Below are positions 42,680-52,987 of a DNA stretch of 64,000 nucleotides, in pieces (position 1 is the first letter of the stretch; each line of letters begins with the position of its first letter). The DNA is from JASBYZ01 sp029983705. Its GTDB lineage: Bacteria > Actinomycetota > Coriobacteriia > Coriobacteriales > JAEZZM01. The notes under the pieces are model-generated. The model made no database searches and had not been told where the DNA came from. It saw only the letters and a list, made by a program, of their open reading frames with translations. Position numbers and translations under genes: made by a program. The stretch covers positions 62,001 to 126,000 of the forward strand of contig OZ221969.1 of the NCBI GenBank assembly GCA_965119715.1. The letters are read 5' to 3'.

Positions 42680-45600
42680 TATTTATCACCCACCTTCCTG
42701 ATATCTACAAGGAAGGCTTTATACTCAGGAATCTTTGAGTTAGGGTCACCGTAGAATGGAGAGAGCTCATTTGCAGACTCACCGCGTGAGCACATTGAAG
42801 CAAATCCCCAGTTCCAAGGAATACCAATAATCTCATGCTTACCACTTGCTAAGTTAAATGCCTTCATTCTCTTAGTAACCATTGCTGGAACCTTAATAGA
42901 TCCACGATGGTTAAATACCTCAACAAGCTCACCGTTTTTAATGTGGCGTGCTGTTGCAAGCTCTTCAGAGATTTCTACAAACACCTTAGGCTGGCACTCT
43001 GCAAGCCAAGGAATATTTCTTGTCATAGCTCCTGCTTGCCAGTGCTCAGACATACGGTAGGTTGTACAGATAAGTGGGAACTCATCTGATGAAGCAATCT
43101 TGTTGATGTCTGCGTATACATTAGCAACAGGGTTGTTTTGTACCTTTGAGAGGTAGTTCTTTTGAACAGACTCAAATGGCTCATAGTGCTCAGGAAGAGG
43201 ACCTTCGTTAGTGCCCGTAGTAAAGAGGGCAGCTCTTTGCTCAGAGTTCATCATGAAGGCAACAGTCTTTTCAGGTCTCTTGTGAGTACCGTCAGCGTTC
43301 TTGTAGCCAAAGTCAGGCACATCGTTTGTAATCCACTTTTGAGTCTCTTCATTCCACTCAACAAGTGGGAACTTAGGATTGTAAGGCTTACCATTCTTAT
43401 CAGCAGATGCTCTGTTGTAAAGAATGTGTCTGTTAAGAGGCCATACCCATGACCATTCGAGGTATTGGTTTAAGCCACCCTTACCGCCTTCATATCCAAC
43501 GTCAGCGGTAACACGTCTGCCGCATGGCTGAAGTGATGGGTCATCTTTTGCATCATTGTTGCAGTAATAGCCTGAGTAAATCCAAGCACCGCAAGCAGTA
43601 GAACCATCAGCTTTGAGGCTACCAAAGCCAGGAAGGAGCTCTCCGGTCTCAGTGTTGTAACCGTTGATGCCCATAGCAGCCTTACGTGAGTCAAACTTGC
43701 CCTCATCGTCAAGATAGTCCCATTTAAGGTTCATGATTGGCTCATCGTACTGACCTGGCTCCTCGCGATATGCATCTTGTACTGCATGGAGGAGGTGGGT
43801 GTACATCTCGCCGTCGTCAATGCAGTCACCTGCAGGCTCAACAGCCTTGCATCTCCACTGAGCCATACGTCCTGAGTTGGTTACCGTACCTTGCTTCTCA
43901 AATGATGAAGCCATTGGAAGGAGGAATACCTCGGTATCAATCTCTGATGGATCGTTTCCAGGACGCTTCCAGAATACAGAGGTCTCAGTTTCCCAAAGGT
44001 CTGCACATACAAGCATCTCAAGTTTCTTGAGTGCCTCATTTACAACGTTTACGTTAGGCATACCTACGATAGGGTTTTGACCTGCTGCAATACACATTCT
44101 AATGTCATCATCACCGTTATAGAGGTTTTGGATGATAGTCATGTATGAGTGGTCTTTACCGTCCATCTTTGGTAGGTAGTCAAAGCAGTAATCATTGTCT
44201 ACCGTTGCGTGCTCACCATACATCTCTTTTAAAGTAGAGATAATAAACTTAGGCCTGTTGGTATAGTAACCAGAAGCTGCAGTAGTCTGCTCCAAGTATT
44301 TTCTTAAGGTTGGCTGAGTCTTTGCAACTGCCAAGGTTGAATATGCAGTAAATTGGTCAAAGAGAAGACCCATATCGGTAGAACCTTGAACGTTAGACTC
44401 ACCACGAAGTGCGTCAACACCTCCACCGCAAACACCGATGTTACCAAGGAGAATCTGCATCATTGCAAGGCACTTGATCATCTGTGAACCGGTTGAGTGT
44501 TGGGTTAGACCCATCGCATAGAGGTAGGTTGATGATTTATCTGGAGCACCAGTCTCACCAATCATCTGAGCGATTTGTAAGAAGGTCTCTTTGGTCATAC
44601 CACAGATATTCTCAACCATCTCTGGGGTGTATCTCTCATAGTGCTTCTTAATAAGCTGGAATACACAGTGAGGATCTTGCATGGTTGGGTCTTGTTTAAT
44701 CTTGCGCTCTACAGGTGGTTGGAAGGTAGGAACTCCTGGCTCATTTACCCATTCAAATCCCTTAGGAATATTTGGTAGAGCCTCTTTTGCCTTCTCAGCA
44801 GCAGCTGCCTCCTCAGGCTTCATAGCTGCACCCTGCATAGTATTGGTCTCAGGTCTTGAATCAGCAGCGTTAGTGATATTTGCCGTAGCAGCTAGTTTAT
44901 CTGCAGGAGTATCTTCCTCGTACTGATAGGTCCAAGTTTCTTTGTTGTATTTTCTTGTCTCTGGATCATATCCGGTAAAGAGACCCTCATCAAAACCAAA
45001 GTCCTCATTAACTAAGAATGGAGCAGTGGTCCAATTTTTAACATAATCCTCTTGATAGAGATTATTTTGGATGAGGTAGTTAATTACCGCACCAAAGAAT
45101 ACCGTATTGGTACCTGAACGAATTGGAGAATAGAGGTCTGCAACTGCAGCTGTTCTCGTAAAACGTGGGTCAATAACGATATATTTTGCACCATGACGAC
45201 TACGCGCATGGTCAATATGCTTCATTGATAATGGGTGGTTTTCTGCGTTGTTAGCACCACAGGTAACGATAAGGTCTGAGTTCTCCAAATCGTTCCAGTG
45301 ATTTGTCATAGCACCACGGCCAAAAATTTTGCCCAAACTGGACACAGTAGAGCTGTGTCATATTCGGGCCTGGTGCTCCATGTTGTACACACCAAGTGCA
45401 CGACCGAGCTTCCAGGAAACATAGCATTCCTCGTTATCTAAAGCTGCACCGCCAAGCCACATAATGCCTGAAGTGCGGTTTATGATAACACCGTCTTCAT
45501 CTTTGTGAGTAAAAGTTGCCTCTCTCACATCACGTATCTTTTTACCAATCTTCTTTAGAGCAAAGTCCCAAGTCTTTGTCTCCCAGTGATCAGATTTAGG

Positions 45601-45981
45601 TGCACGATATAAGACTTTAGTAAGGCGAGCAGGATTAGGAATATTTTCACCAGTAGCTGGATCAAAAATACTTCTAATTCCAAAGATTGCTGCACCCTTA
45701 GAACAAGTTCCTCCCCAGTTAACCGGACTGTCAGGGTCACCTTCTGCATTTACAAGGTCTCCCCCGGTGCTTGAGCAGATGATAGAACAACCAACACCAC
45801 AGTACGGGCAGATGGTAGAAGTTTCTGTTGCACCATCTAGCCTAAACTTAGGCTCCTTTTTAATTGTCCCTCTCACAATTTCTTCTGCTGAAGCATTTTG
45901 AGGATTTAGTAGACCTCCTACTGCGGAGGCAGCAATACTAGCTCCTGCTGCTGCAACAAACGAACGTCTTGTAAGTTTCAT
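42679..45981 (-). CDS. fdnG: Selenocysteine formate dehydrogenase catalytic subunit
   Basis: 1100 aa when the in-frame TGA at 45360-45358 is read as selenocysteine (residue 208): MEHQARI-U-HSSTVSSLG. A Tat signal (MKLTRRSFVAAAGAS) exports it. The 4Fe-4S motif is CPYCGVGCSI with later Cys in GGTCSKG. After the Sec the chain continues KIFGRGAMTNHWND and the full bis-MGD domains. In Sec-FDHs this residue is a ligand of Mo or W and is essential for formate oxidation. A short stem-loop begins at the UGA. Software that treats TGA as a stop would split this gene in two. The operon continues with fdnH and fdnI. Confidence 0.95.
45341..45360 (-). promoter_or_regulatory. Candidate bacterial SECIS hairpin in fdnG
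   Basis: Starting in the UGA codon itself: GACACAG, loop CTCTA, CTGTGTC, a perfect 7-bp stem. It lies where SelB-binding elements occur, but closer to the UGA than in E. coli fdhF. Confidence 0.6.
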
Positions 45982-46024
45982 ATATGTCCTTTGCTCCCTA
46001 TCTGGAACGTATCAAAACTGCGAT

Positions 46025-46042
46025 TGTTAACTATAGTTAACA
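46025..46042. promoter_or_regulatory. 18-bp perfect palindrome in the fdn promoter
   Basis: TGTTAACTATAGTTAACA, 44-61 bp before the fdnG start. TATAGT at its centre may be part of the -10 box. Probable operator of a dimeric regulator. Confidence 0.6.
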
Positions 46043-46320
46043 CATAAGCGCAGGTACTTACTTCATATTTAGTATATGAGCCAGGTTTGAAAATTAAAAT
46101 TATTCAAATCACAGGTACTATCCCTATTATTAGAATATTCTTTTCTGAGGATAATATTTTGACCCAGTCAAACTAGCATTTTTGCTGCTCAGCAAATTTA
46201 AATTCCACTTTTATATCAATCTTTTTAAATATTTAGCTTTATGTGTAAATTATGTTTTAAATCTCATCGCTGCGAACGGTATAAAAATAACTGTGAACGG
46301 TTATCAATTTGCATAAAATA
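46043..46320. other. Upstream regulatory region of fdnGHI
   Basis: No gene. Holds TTTGAA...TTCAAA inverted half-sites near 46087-46109 and the direct repeats at 46271-46301. Confidence 0.35.
46271..46301. repeat. Direct repeats two helical turns apart
   Basis: TGCGAACGGT (46271) and TGTGAACGGT (46292), 21 bp apart, so on the same face of the helix; candidate upstream activator sites for the fdn operon. Confidence 0.45.
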
Positions 46321-46360
46321 ATCGCTCAGAACACATCAATTATTGAAGATTCTGAGCGAT
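46321..46360 (-). terminator. Terminator of moeA
   Basis: Arms ATCGCTCAGAA (46321-46331) and TTCTGAGCGAT (46350-46360), followed on the minus strand by TATTTTATG. Confidence 0.75.
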
Positions 46361-46398
46361 TTGACCAAATAAAGTATTATTTATAACTGTGAATATAC

Positions 46399-47658
46399 TT
46401 AAATTTCGTCTATTCTTAATAGCCAGCATTCCACATCTTGGCCTGCTTCAATCTTTGCCTCTCCCTCTGGCAAAATTACAAAAGCATTGCCGTAGTGTGC
46501 GGCAGTAAGAAGTGCTGAAGACTGTGAATATGGAAGGCGTGCTACCCAATTACCTTGCGCATCCTTAGAAACATTGCCGCGCAAGAAGTACTTGCGTGCC
46601 TGTCTTTTTGACATGCCCTTTTCAAGGCGCGCATGAACAACAGGACGCTTAAGATCTTTGTGCCCAAGCATCTTTAGAATAAGTGGGCGCAAAAATGCCT
46701 CAAAGCCTACATAGCAAGATGAAGGGTTACCCGGAAGTCCAAAGAAAAATGCGTTGTCAATTCTTCCCATGGTCTGAGGATTGCCTGGTCTCATATTTAC
46801 CTTTGCAAATTCTAGAGTTCCAAGGCTTTCAAGTGCAGGCTTTACAAAGTCGAAGTCTCCTACAGAAACCCCGCCTGAGGTAACAATAATATCGCACTCC
46901 TCTGATGCCTGTTTAAATGCTTCAACCGTAGCCTCATAGCTATCTTCAACAATTGGATAAATAATAGTGCGTGCACCACTATCTACCGCTTGAGATGCAT
47001 TTGCATATGAGTTTGAGTTTCTAATTTGACCTTTACCAGGCTTTTCATGAGGCTCGACAAGCTCTGAACCGGTAGACACAATGCCTACCACAGGTCTTCT
47101 GTGAACCTTAACAGTGGTGTTTCCGGTTGCTGCTAAAAGACCAATTGCAGCTACGTCTACTACCTCACCCTTTGGCAGTACAACCTCTCCAGCCTTAACC
47201 TCTTCACCTGCATAGCGCACATTTGCGCCAAGCTCTATTGGAACGCTAATCTCAATGGTCTCGCCAACGTTTCCACCGCCAGAAAATGCCGAGGTCTGCT
47301 CGATTTTTATAACGGTATCTGCGCCCTCAGGCATAGCTGCACCCGTCATAATTCTTGCACAGCTTCCTGGTTCAACAGTAATTTGAGGTACACCACCTGC
47401 AGGAATAAGTTCTTTTACCTCAAATGAAACGGGATGATCAGCACTAGCCTTTTCAAGGTCTTTTGCAATTACTGCAAAGCCGTCCATCGCAGAGTTATCA
47501 AAAGGAGACACATCAATATCACATAAAGCATCTTCTGCCAACACTCTACCAAGTGCGTCCATAAAGTGAACTTCTTCTGCCTCAAGAGGTTCACCATACG
47601 CCAAAACTTTAACTAAGGCCTCTTCATAACTTAAAGAATTTTTATCTGATTTAGCCAT
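46399..47658 (-). CDS. moeA: Molybdopterin molybdenumtransferase MoeA
   Basis: 419 aa. Typical MoeA signatures: SPFDNSAMDGFAV near residue 55, IMTGAAMPEGADTV, and the MogA-like domain with VSTGSEL, TSGGVSVGDFDFV and FGLPGNPSSCYVGFE. It inserts molybdenum (or tungsten) into molybdopterin, supplying the cofactor of the formate dehydrogenase. It lies 11 bp after the mobA-fdhD fusion gene and upstream of fdnGHI, separated from that operon by its own terminator. Confidence 0.95.
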   Translation of the reverse strand: MAKSDKNSLSYEEALVKVLAYGEPLEAEEVHFMDALGRVLAEDALCDIDVSPFDNSAMDGFAVIAKDLEKASADHPVSFEVKELIPAGGVPQITVEPGSCARIMTGAAMPEGADTVIKIEQTSAFSGGGNVGETIEISVPIELGANVRYAGEEVKAGEVVLPKGEVVDVAAIGLLAATGNTTVKVHRRPVVGIVSTGSELVEPHEKPGKGQIRNSNSYANASQAVDSGARTIIYPIVEDSYEATVEAFKQASEECDIIVTSGGVSVGDFDFVKPALESLGTLEFAKVNMRPGNPQTMGRIDNAFFFGLPGNPSSCYVGFEAFLRPLILKMLGHKDLKRPVVHARLEKGMSKRQARKYFLRGNVSKDAQGNWVARLPYSQSSALLTAAHYGNAFVILPEGEAKIEAGQDVECWLLRIDEI

Positions 47659-47669
47659 CTTATTTATTA

Positions 47670-49271
47670 CTACCTTTCTCCGCCAACTATGCGTTCAGGA
47701 TGTGTATATACAACCACTTGGTTTGATTTGACGTATCCCACCAAGGTGATACCAATACTGTTTGCAATTGAAACCGAAAGATCAGTTGCTGCAGATCTTG
47801 ACGCAATCATAGGTATACCCTGTCTGGCTGATTTTGCTGTAATCTCATAAGAAAGTCTTCCCGTACACAGCAAGACTGCGCGCCTTAAGTCCATGCGCTC
47901 AAGCCAAGCTCTGCCAATTACCTTATCAACCGCGTTATGTCTTCCCACATCCTCTCTCACAATCTTGAGCTCGCCATCAAGTACAAGCCCACAAGAGTGA
48001 GAGCCTCCAGAGTTTTTATATGCCTCAGACTGCCTGGACATCTCTTGAATCCAGGTGTGAAGGTCAGAAGGTTCAATGTATATGGCCTGGTCAATGCTTG
48101 CAAAAGCAGTAACATCATCAATTGACGAGAAGGTCACACCCTTACCGCAACCAGAGGTGATATAGCGCTTAGAAGTTTTGTACGCGAGAGCCTGCTGGTC
48201 AAGCTCTTTTGTTTCTACGTAGATAATCCCGTGCTTTCTATCAACGTCTGCACCCTTAAAGTCATCGCGAGAAACTAAAAGCCCCTCTGAAACCAAAAAG
48301 CCCACAGCCATATCTGCAAGATCAGTTTGAGTAGCCTGAACTGATGAGATTTCTACCCCATTGAGTTTTATAGTGTAGGGCCGCTCAGTTGGAAGTGCTT
48401 GCGCACCCGGCTTGTTGTGAAGAACAGTAATGGCGTTTCCCATACCAGAAGGCTTAGGCTCTCGTAAAGAAGGCTTAATCTCCACTTCTTCATCATAAGC
48501 TGTCTCATCAACAATCTTTATATGCTCGTTAGGCTTTTGCTCAAAAGCGCCCCCATCTTTACCACGAGTTTTCTCTAAAGATTTTCTTGAGGTTTGCTCA
48601 GATGGAAGGAACCTATCTCCCCGCTTGAGTTCTTCGTCAATATCTTTTATTTGATCGGGATGGTTGATATTTAAAAAACTATCCTCATACGGGTCAATTT
48701 CATGAATGCTTTCCTGACTTACCGCGTCCACTCTTACATATTTAAAAAATGAGATAACACGCCTTCTACCAGTATCAAGAACTTTTTGAACCCACTTGGA
48801 TACGGCCTCTGTTTTATACATAGCACACAGAGGCTCATTTCCCCTGTTAGAAAGCGGAATTACCACCTCACGGTGAGAGTTTTTAATACGCTTGTAAAAC
48901 ATCTCAAAAAGTCCTGGGGCAAGCCAGGGCATGTCAACGGCGCGTACAAATATATAGGGAGTGCTTGCATGATTTGCTGCAGTAGAAAGACCTCCCAGGG
49001 GGCCTTGGTAGGGTATGTCATCAGGCACAATGTTTACATGCTCAGGCCAGCCAAGATCTTTGGTGGCCTCAACCTGATTGGTCACAATAATAATCTGTTC
49101 ACAAAAGGGCTCAAGTAGTCGTACTGCACGCTTAATAAGTGGCTCACCTGCAAGAGTGATAAAGGACTTATCGGTACCCATACGCCTTGACCTACCGCCA
49201 GAGACCACAACACCGGTAACTTCTTTTCTCATTTGAGAAGTATCTATGTCCTTTATCGCCTTTTCTTGCAT
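47670..49271 (-). CDS. MobA-FdhD fusion protein
   Basis: 533 aa. Residues 17-210 are MobA (molybdenum cofactor guanylyltransferase): VVSGGRSRRMGTDKS nucleotide loop, DDIPYQGPLGGL and VRAVDMPWL. A charged linker spans about residues 210-265. Residues 265-533 are FdhD: TQTDLADMAVGFLVSEGLL, SGGSHSCGLV, REDVGRHNAVDK and CTGRLSYEI. The usual FdhD CxxC loop appears as SGCGKGVTF with a single Cys. The fusion joins synthesis of bis-MGD with sulfuration and delivery to formate dehydrogenase, two consecutive steps. First gene of the maturation pair with moeA. Confidence 0.9.
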   Translation of the reverse strand: MQEKAIKDIDTSQMRKEVTGVVVSGGRSRRMGTDKSFITLAGEPLIKRAVRLLEPFCEQIIIVTNQVEATKDLGWPEHVNIVPDDIPYQGPLGGLSTAANHASTPYIFVRAVDMPWLAPGLFEMFYKRIKNSHREVVIPLSNRGNEPLCAMYKTEAVSKWVQKVLDTGRRRVISFFKYVRVDAVSQESIHEIDPYEDSFLNINHPDQIKDIDEELKRGDRFLPSEQTSRKSLEKTRGKDGGAFEQKPNEHIKIVDETAYDEEVEIKPSLREPKPSGMGNAITVLHNKPGAQALPTERPYTIKLNGVEISSVQATQTDLADMAVGFLVSEGLLVSRDDFKGADVDRKHGIIYVETKELDQQALAYKTSKRYITSGCGKGVTFSSIDDVTAFASIDQAIYIEPSDLHTWIQEMSRQSEAYKNSGGSHSCGLVLDGELKIVREDVGRHNAVDKVIGRAWLERMDLRRAVLLCTGRLSYEITAKSARQGIPMIASRSAATDLSVSIANSIGITLVGYVKSNQVVVYTHPERIVGGER

Positions 49272-49292
49272 CTATGTTTCACCATTATTTAC

Positions 49293-50357
49293 CTAGACAT
49301 TAAACCTAAAGTGCATGACGTCACCGTCTTGTACAACATAGTCTTTACCCTCCATGCGCAGTTTGCCTGCAGCTTTTAGGCCTTGTTCTCCGCCGTACTC
49401 AATAAAATCATCATATGAGGCACATTCTGCCTTAATAAATCCACGTTCAAAGTCAGTGTGGATAACTCCCGCAGCTTGTGGGGCCTTATCGCCCTTATTT
49501 ATTGTCCAAGCTCTTACCTCTTGAACGCCAGCCGTAAAGTAGGACTGAAGACCTAAAATCTCATAGGCTGCCTTAATTAAGGTATCAAGACCAGACTCTT
49601 CTACACCAAGCTCTTGGAGATACTCACGTGCCTCTTCTGGCTCGAGCTCAGAAAGCTCTGCCTCTACCTGCGCACAAACCGCAATTGGCTTTACTCCATC
49701 AATTGGATCTAAATCTTCACCAAGCATGTCTTCATCAACATTTGCAAGATACATGATTGGCTTCATGGTTAAGAGATGCAAATCGTATAAGAGGTCGCGC
49801 TCTTCATCACTCATATCCATGGTAAGCGCGCGCTCATTGATGTTAAGATGCTCAAGGAGTTTTTCTACCAGTGCTATCTTTGGTTGAAGTTCTTTATCTT
49901 TGCGTGCTTCTTTTTGAAGACGAGGAAGGGCTTTTTCAAGCGTTGCAATATCTGCGAGTACAAGCTCAGTTTTGATGGTTTCAACGTCACTTGTTGGATC
50001 AACTCTTCCGTCAACGTGGACAACGTCAGGATCTTTAAAGTATCTCACAACTTCACAAATTGCATTAGTCTCTCTGATGTTTGCAAGAAACTGGTTGCCT
50101 AATCCTTCTCCTTCAGAGGCACCTTTAACAAGTCCCGCAATGTCAACAAACTCAACGGTAGCAGGCAAGATCTTTTGAGGATTAACAATTTTTGCAATCT
50201 CTTGCAGACGTTTGTCAGGAACGTCTACTACACCAACATTTGGCTCAATGGTTGCAAAAGGGTAGTTAGCGGCAAGGCCTTCTTTTTTAGTAAGTGCAGT
50301 AAAAAGGGTTGATTTACCTACATTTGGTAGACCAACAATTCCAATTGAAAGTGACAA
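49293..50357 (-). CDS. ychF: YchF/OLA1-type ribosome-binding ATPase
   Basis: 354 aa. Obg-like G domain with GLPNVGKSTLFTALTKK P-loop, DIAGLVKGASEGEGLGNQFL switch region and a NVDE (in place of NKxD) motif, the deviation that favours ATP. A C-terminal TGS domain (GVQEVRAWTINKGDKAPQAA then YVVQDGDVMHFRF) is present. A universal housekeeping gene; it lies 21 bp before the mobA-fdhD gene. Confidence 0.97.
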   Translation of the reverse strand: MSLSIGIVGLPNVGKSTLFTALTKKEGLAANYPFATIEPNVGVVDVPDKRLQEIAKIVNPQKILPATVEFVDIAGLVKGASEGEGLGNQFLANIRETNAICEVVRYFKDPDVVHVDGRVDPTSDVETIKTELVLADIATLEKALPRLQKEARKDKELQPKIALVEKLLEHLNINERALTMDMSDEERDLLYDLHLLTMKPIMYLANVDEDMLGEDLDPIDGVKPIAVCAQVEAELSELEPEEAREYLQELGVEESGLDTLIKAAYEILGLQSYFTAGVQEVRAWTINKGDKAPQAAGVIHTDFERGFIKAECASYDDFIEYGGEQGLKAAGKLRMEGKDYVVQDGDVMHFRFNV

Positions 50358-50512
50358 AACTCTACTCCTTATAGCTGTTTACAGAAGATTTAGGCTTATT
50401 AGCCGGTAAGTTTTTGCTTAGGTATTCATTCTACTTCTTTATTTGAGTATTTTAAAATTCCTTTAACTATTTTAAGGGTTTATCATTCGTATGCTTTGAA
50501 AGGAGATCTGTC

Positions 50513-51880
50513 ATGGCTAATCCAACAGACTCAAAAAGCGCCAAGACAACACGCCCTAAGTTTACCGGCGGGTTGGCTTTTGTTTTAGCTGCAGCAGGTT
50601 CTGCTGTAGGTTTAGGAAACATCTGGCGTTTTCCGTATTTGGCCGCTCAGTATGGTGGAGGAATCTTTTTACTCACCTATATTATTTTGGTGATTACGCT
50701 TGGACTCACCTTCTCCCTTACCGAAAACGCTCTAGGACGTATGACTGGTAAGTCCGCAATTGGTGCCTTTGAGAGTTTTGGAAAGAAATATAAATGGATT
50801 GGCCTTTTCATCTTTCTCATTCCGGTCATTATTTTCCCTTACTATTCACTTATTGGTGGATGGGTTACTAAATACTTTGTTACCTATGCAACGGGTGGAT
50901 CATCAATCGCTGCACAAGAAGACTTCTTTTCCTCCTTTATTTCAAGCCCTCTTGAGCCTATGTTTTGGGGACTCTTATTTATTCTCTTTTGTATCTTTGT
51001 GGTATGGAAGGGCGTAGAGAGCGGAATTGAGCGCGCTAATAAGGTTATGATGCCAGTGCTTTTTGTGCTCTTAATTATCGTAACCATCTATGCCTTAACC
51101 TTGCCTGGGGCTATGGAGGGTGTGAAGTATTACTTTGTACCTGACTTCTCTAAATTCTCTTTTGAGATGGTACTTGCCGCGATGGGGCAAATGTTTTATT
51201 CTCTCTCACTTGCTATGGCAATCTTAATTACCTATGGCTCTTACCTGCCAAAAAGTGAAGACCTTGAGTCCTCTGTTCTAAAGGTAAATTTGATGGATAC
51301 CTGTGTGGCCTTCCTTGCAGGTTTAATGATTATACCTGCGGTATTTGCAGTACTTGGTCCAGAAAACTTAAACTCAGGCCCAGGACTTATGTTTGTAACC
51401 TTACCAGGTGTGTTTGCGTCAACTCCACTTCCTGGTCTTATGGGTGCATTTTTCTTCTTGCTCGTAATTTTTGCAGCAGCTACCTCTGGCATCTCTTTGT
51501 TTGAGTCAATCGTATCAATTTGTACTGACACCTTTGGATGGACGAGAAATAAAGCCTGTTTGATTATGGGAATTATCGCCATTGTTATGATGGCTGCATC
51601 CTCTGCTGGATACGGACTTCTAGACTTTGTAACAATCTTGGGCTTCCAAATCTTAGACTTCTTTGACTTTATCTCTAACTCTGTAATGATGCCTATAGCT
51701 GCAATTATCACCTGTCTCTTTGTGGGATTTGTAGTGGGAACTAAGGCTATCGATAAGGAGATTTCACAAACTTCTAAATTTGTGACCAAGCCTTTTTACA
51801 ATGTGATGTTGAAGTTCATCGCACCAGTTTTAGTAGCCCTCATTTTGATTTCAAACATTGTAAGTGCGCTCGCTGGATAG
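50513..51880 (+). CDS. Sodium-dependent (NSS/SNF) transporter
   Basis: 455 aa with 11-12 predicted helices. The N-terminal NSS signature AAAGSAVGLGNIWRFPYLAAQYGGG holds the sodium and substrate sites of the LeuT fold (quoted in two parts: AAAGSAVGLGNIWRFPYL and AAQYGGG). ATSGISLFESIVS is the helix-8 sodium site. It would take up an amino acid or related amine with sodium. AAAGGAGATCTGTC precedes the ATG. Monocistronic, with a strong terminator. Confidence 0.93.
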   Translation: MANPTDSKSAKTTRPKFTGGLAFVLAAAGSAVGLGNIWRFPYLAAQYGGGIFLLTYIILVITLGLTFSLTENALGRMTGKSAIGAFESFGKKYKWIGLFIFLIPVIIFPYYSLIGGWVTKYFVTYATGGSSIAAQEDFFSSFISSPLEPMFWGLLFILFCIFVVWKGVESGIERANKVMMPVLFVLLIIVTIYALTLPGAMEGVKYYFVPDFSKFSFEMVLAAMGQMFYSLSLAMAILITYGSYLPKSEDLESSVLKVNLMDTCVAFLAGLMIIPAVFAVLGPENLNSGPGLMFVTLPGVFASTPLPGLMGAFFFLLVIFAAATSGISLFESIVSICTDTFGWTRNKACLIMGIIAIVMMAASSAGYGLLDFVTILGFQILDFFDFISNSVMMPIAAIITCLFVGFVVGTKAIDKEISQTSKFVTKPFYNVMLKFIAPVLVALILISNIVSALAG

Positions 51881-51907
51881 GCAAAACACCACTGAGCTCA
51901 GACATGA

Positions 51908-51942
51908 TAAAAGCCCTAGTTGTTCATACAGCTAGGGCTTTT
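51908..51942 (+). terminator. Terminator of the NSS transporter gene
   Basis: AAAAGCCCTAG / CTAGGGCTTTTT around a 12-nt loop; also positioned to serve pdxS from the other side. Confidence 0.85.
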
Positions 51943-51968
51943 TGATAGCTTAAAGTCTTATGTGAGAC

Positions 51969-52826
51969 TTATCTATTTCTCATGATTGTTTTAATCTCTT
52001 CTTCGTTAATGCCAACCATAGCCTCACCAATATTTTTGCTTACCTCAGCAATAATTTCTGGCTCATTATAATGCTTGGTAGCCTCAACAATAGCCTTTGC
52101 ACGCTTTTCTGGATTACCAGACTTAAAGATACCGCTTCCTACAAATACACCCTCAGCGCCCAGTTGCATCATAAGCGCAGCGTCTGCTGGGGTAGCGCAT
52201 CCACCTGCTGAGAAGTTAACAACTGGAAGCTTTTTGTTGTCATGAACGTATTTGATGAGCTCGTATGATACTTCCATATCTTTTGCAGCTCTGTAGAGCT
52301 CGTCTTCTCTTAAGGTACTTACCTGAGCAATCTCAGAGTTAATTTGGCGCAGGTGAGTTACTGCATGAACTACATCTCCAGTACCTGCCTCACCCTTAGT
52401 TCTGATCATAGAAGCGCCCTCTTCAATACGGCGAAGTGCCTCACCTAAGTTTCTTGCTCCGCACACAAAAGGAATCTTAAAGCTCTTCTTGTCGATATGG
52501 TATTTCTCATCTGCCGGAGATAAAACCTCGCTCTCATCGGCCATATCCACACCAATAGCTTCAAGCACCTGAGCTTCTACAAAGTGACCAATTCTTACCT
52601 TAGCCATCACCGGAATAGAAACTGCAGCCATGATATCTTCAATCATTTGTGGATCAGATGACCTGCTCACACCGCCTGCAGCGCGAATATCTGCGGGAAC
52701 TCTTTCAAGCGCCATAATTGCACTTGCGCCTGAAGCCTCAGCAATCTTTGCTTGCTCAACGTTCATAACGTCCATGATGACGCCGCCTTTGAGCTTCTCG
52801 GCAAGATTCTTATCAAATTCCTTCAT
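51969..52826 (-). CDS. pdxS: Pyridoxal 5'-phosphate synthase subunit PdxS
   Basis: 285 aa (beta/alpha)8 barrel. GGVIMDVMNVEQAKIAE at the start, the substrate-binding Lys in MAKVRIGHFVEAQ, TKGEAGTGDVVHAV phosphate loop and GGCATPADAALMMQLGAEGVFVGSGIFKSGNP (in parts). It makes PLP from ribose 5-phosphate, glyceraldehyde 3-phosphate and ammonia from PdxT. No pdxT gene is adjacent; the glutaminase must be elsewhere or ammonia is used. Confidence 0.96.
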   Translation of the reverse strand: MKEFDKNLAEKLKGGVIMDVMNVEQAKIAEASGASAIMALERVPADIRAAGGVSRSSDPQMIEDIMAAVSIPVMAKVRIGHFVEAQVLEAIGVDMADESEVLSPADEKYHIDKKSFKIPFVCGARNLGEALRRIEEGASMIRTKGEAGTGDVVHAVTHLRQINSEIAQVSTLREDELYRAAKDMEVSYELIKYVHDNKKLPVVNFSAGGCATPADAALMMQLGAEGVFVGSGIFKSGNPEKRAKAIVEATKHYNEPEIIAEVSKNIGEAMVGINEEEIKTIMRNR

Positions 52827-52926
52827 AAGACCATCCTTACTATTAAATTTTCTTATACATGTTTTCCTAAGTATACTAAATCCTTTCTAAAAATGTGCTC
52901 TAGATGTATAAGTTTTACGTAAATTG

Positions 52927-52942
52927 ACTCAGAGCTCTGAGT
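52927..52942. promoter_or_regulatory. 16-bp perfect palindrome upstream of ygbA-like gene
   Basis: ACTCAGAGCTCTGAGT, overlapping a TTGACT (-35) and lying before TATCCT (-10) with 15-bp spacing. Candidate repressor operator. Confidence 0.5.
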
Positions 52943-52987
52943 AATATCCTAGACTAGGCAATCAAGTAAAGCTAATGGGAGGGCAAC

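Noticed and set aside
45341..45360. Stop codon splitting the formate dehydrogenase gene
   Set aside because: The TGA lies at the known Sec position of FDH alpha subunits and the downstream frame continues the same protein.
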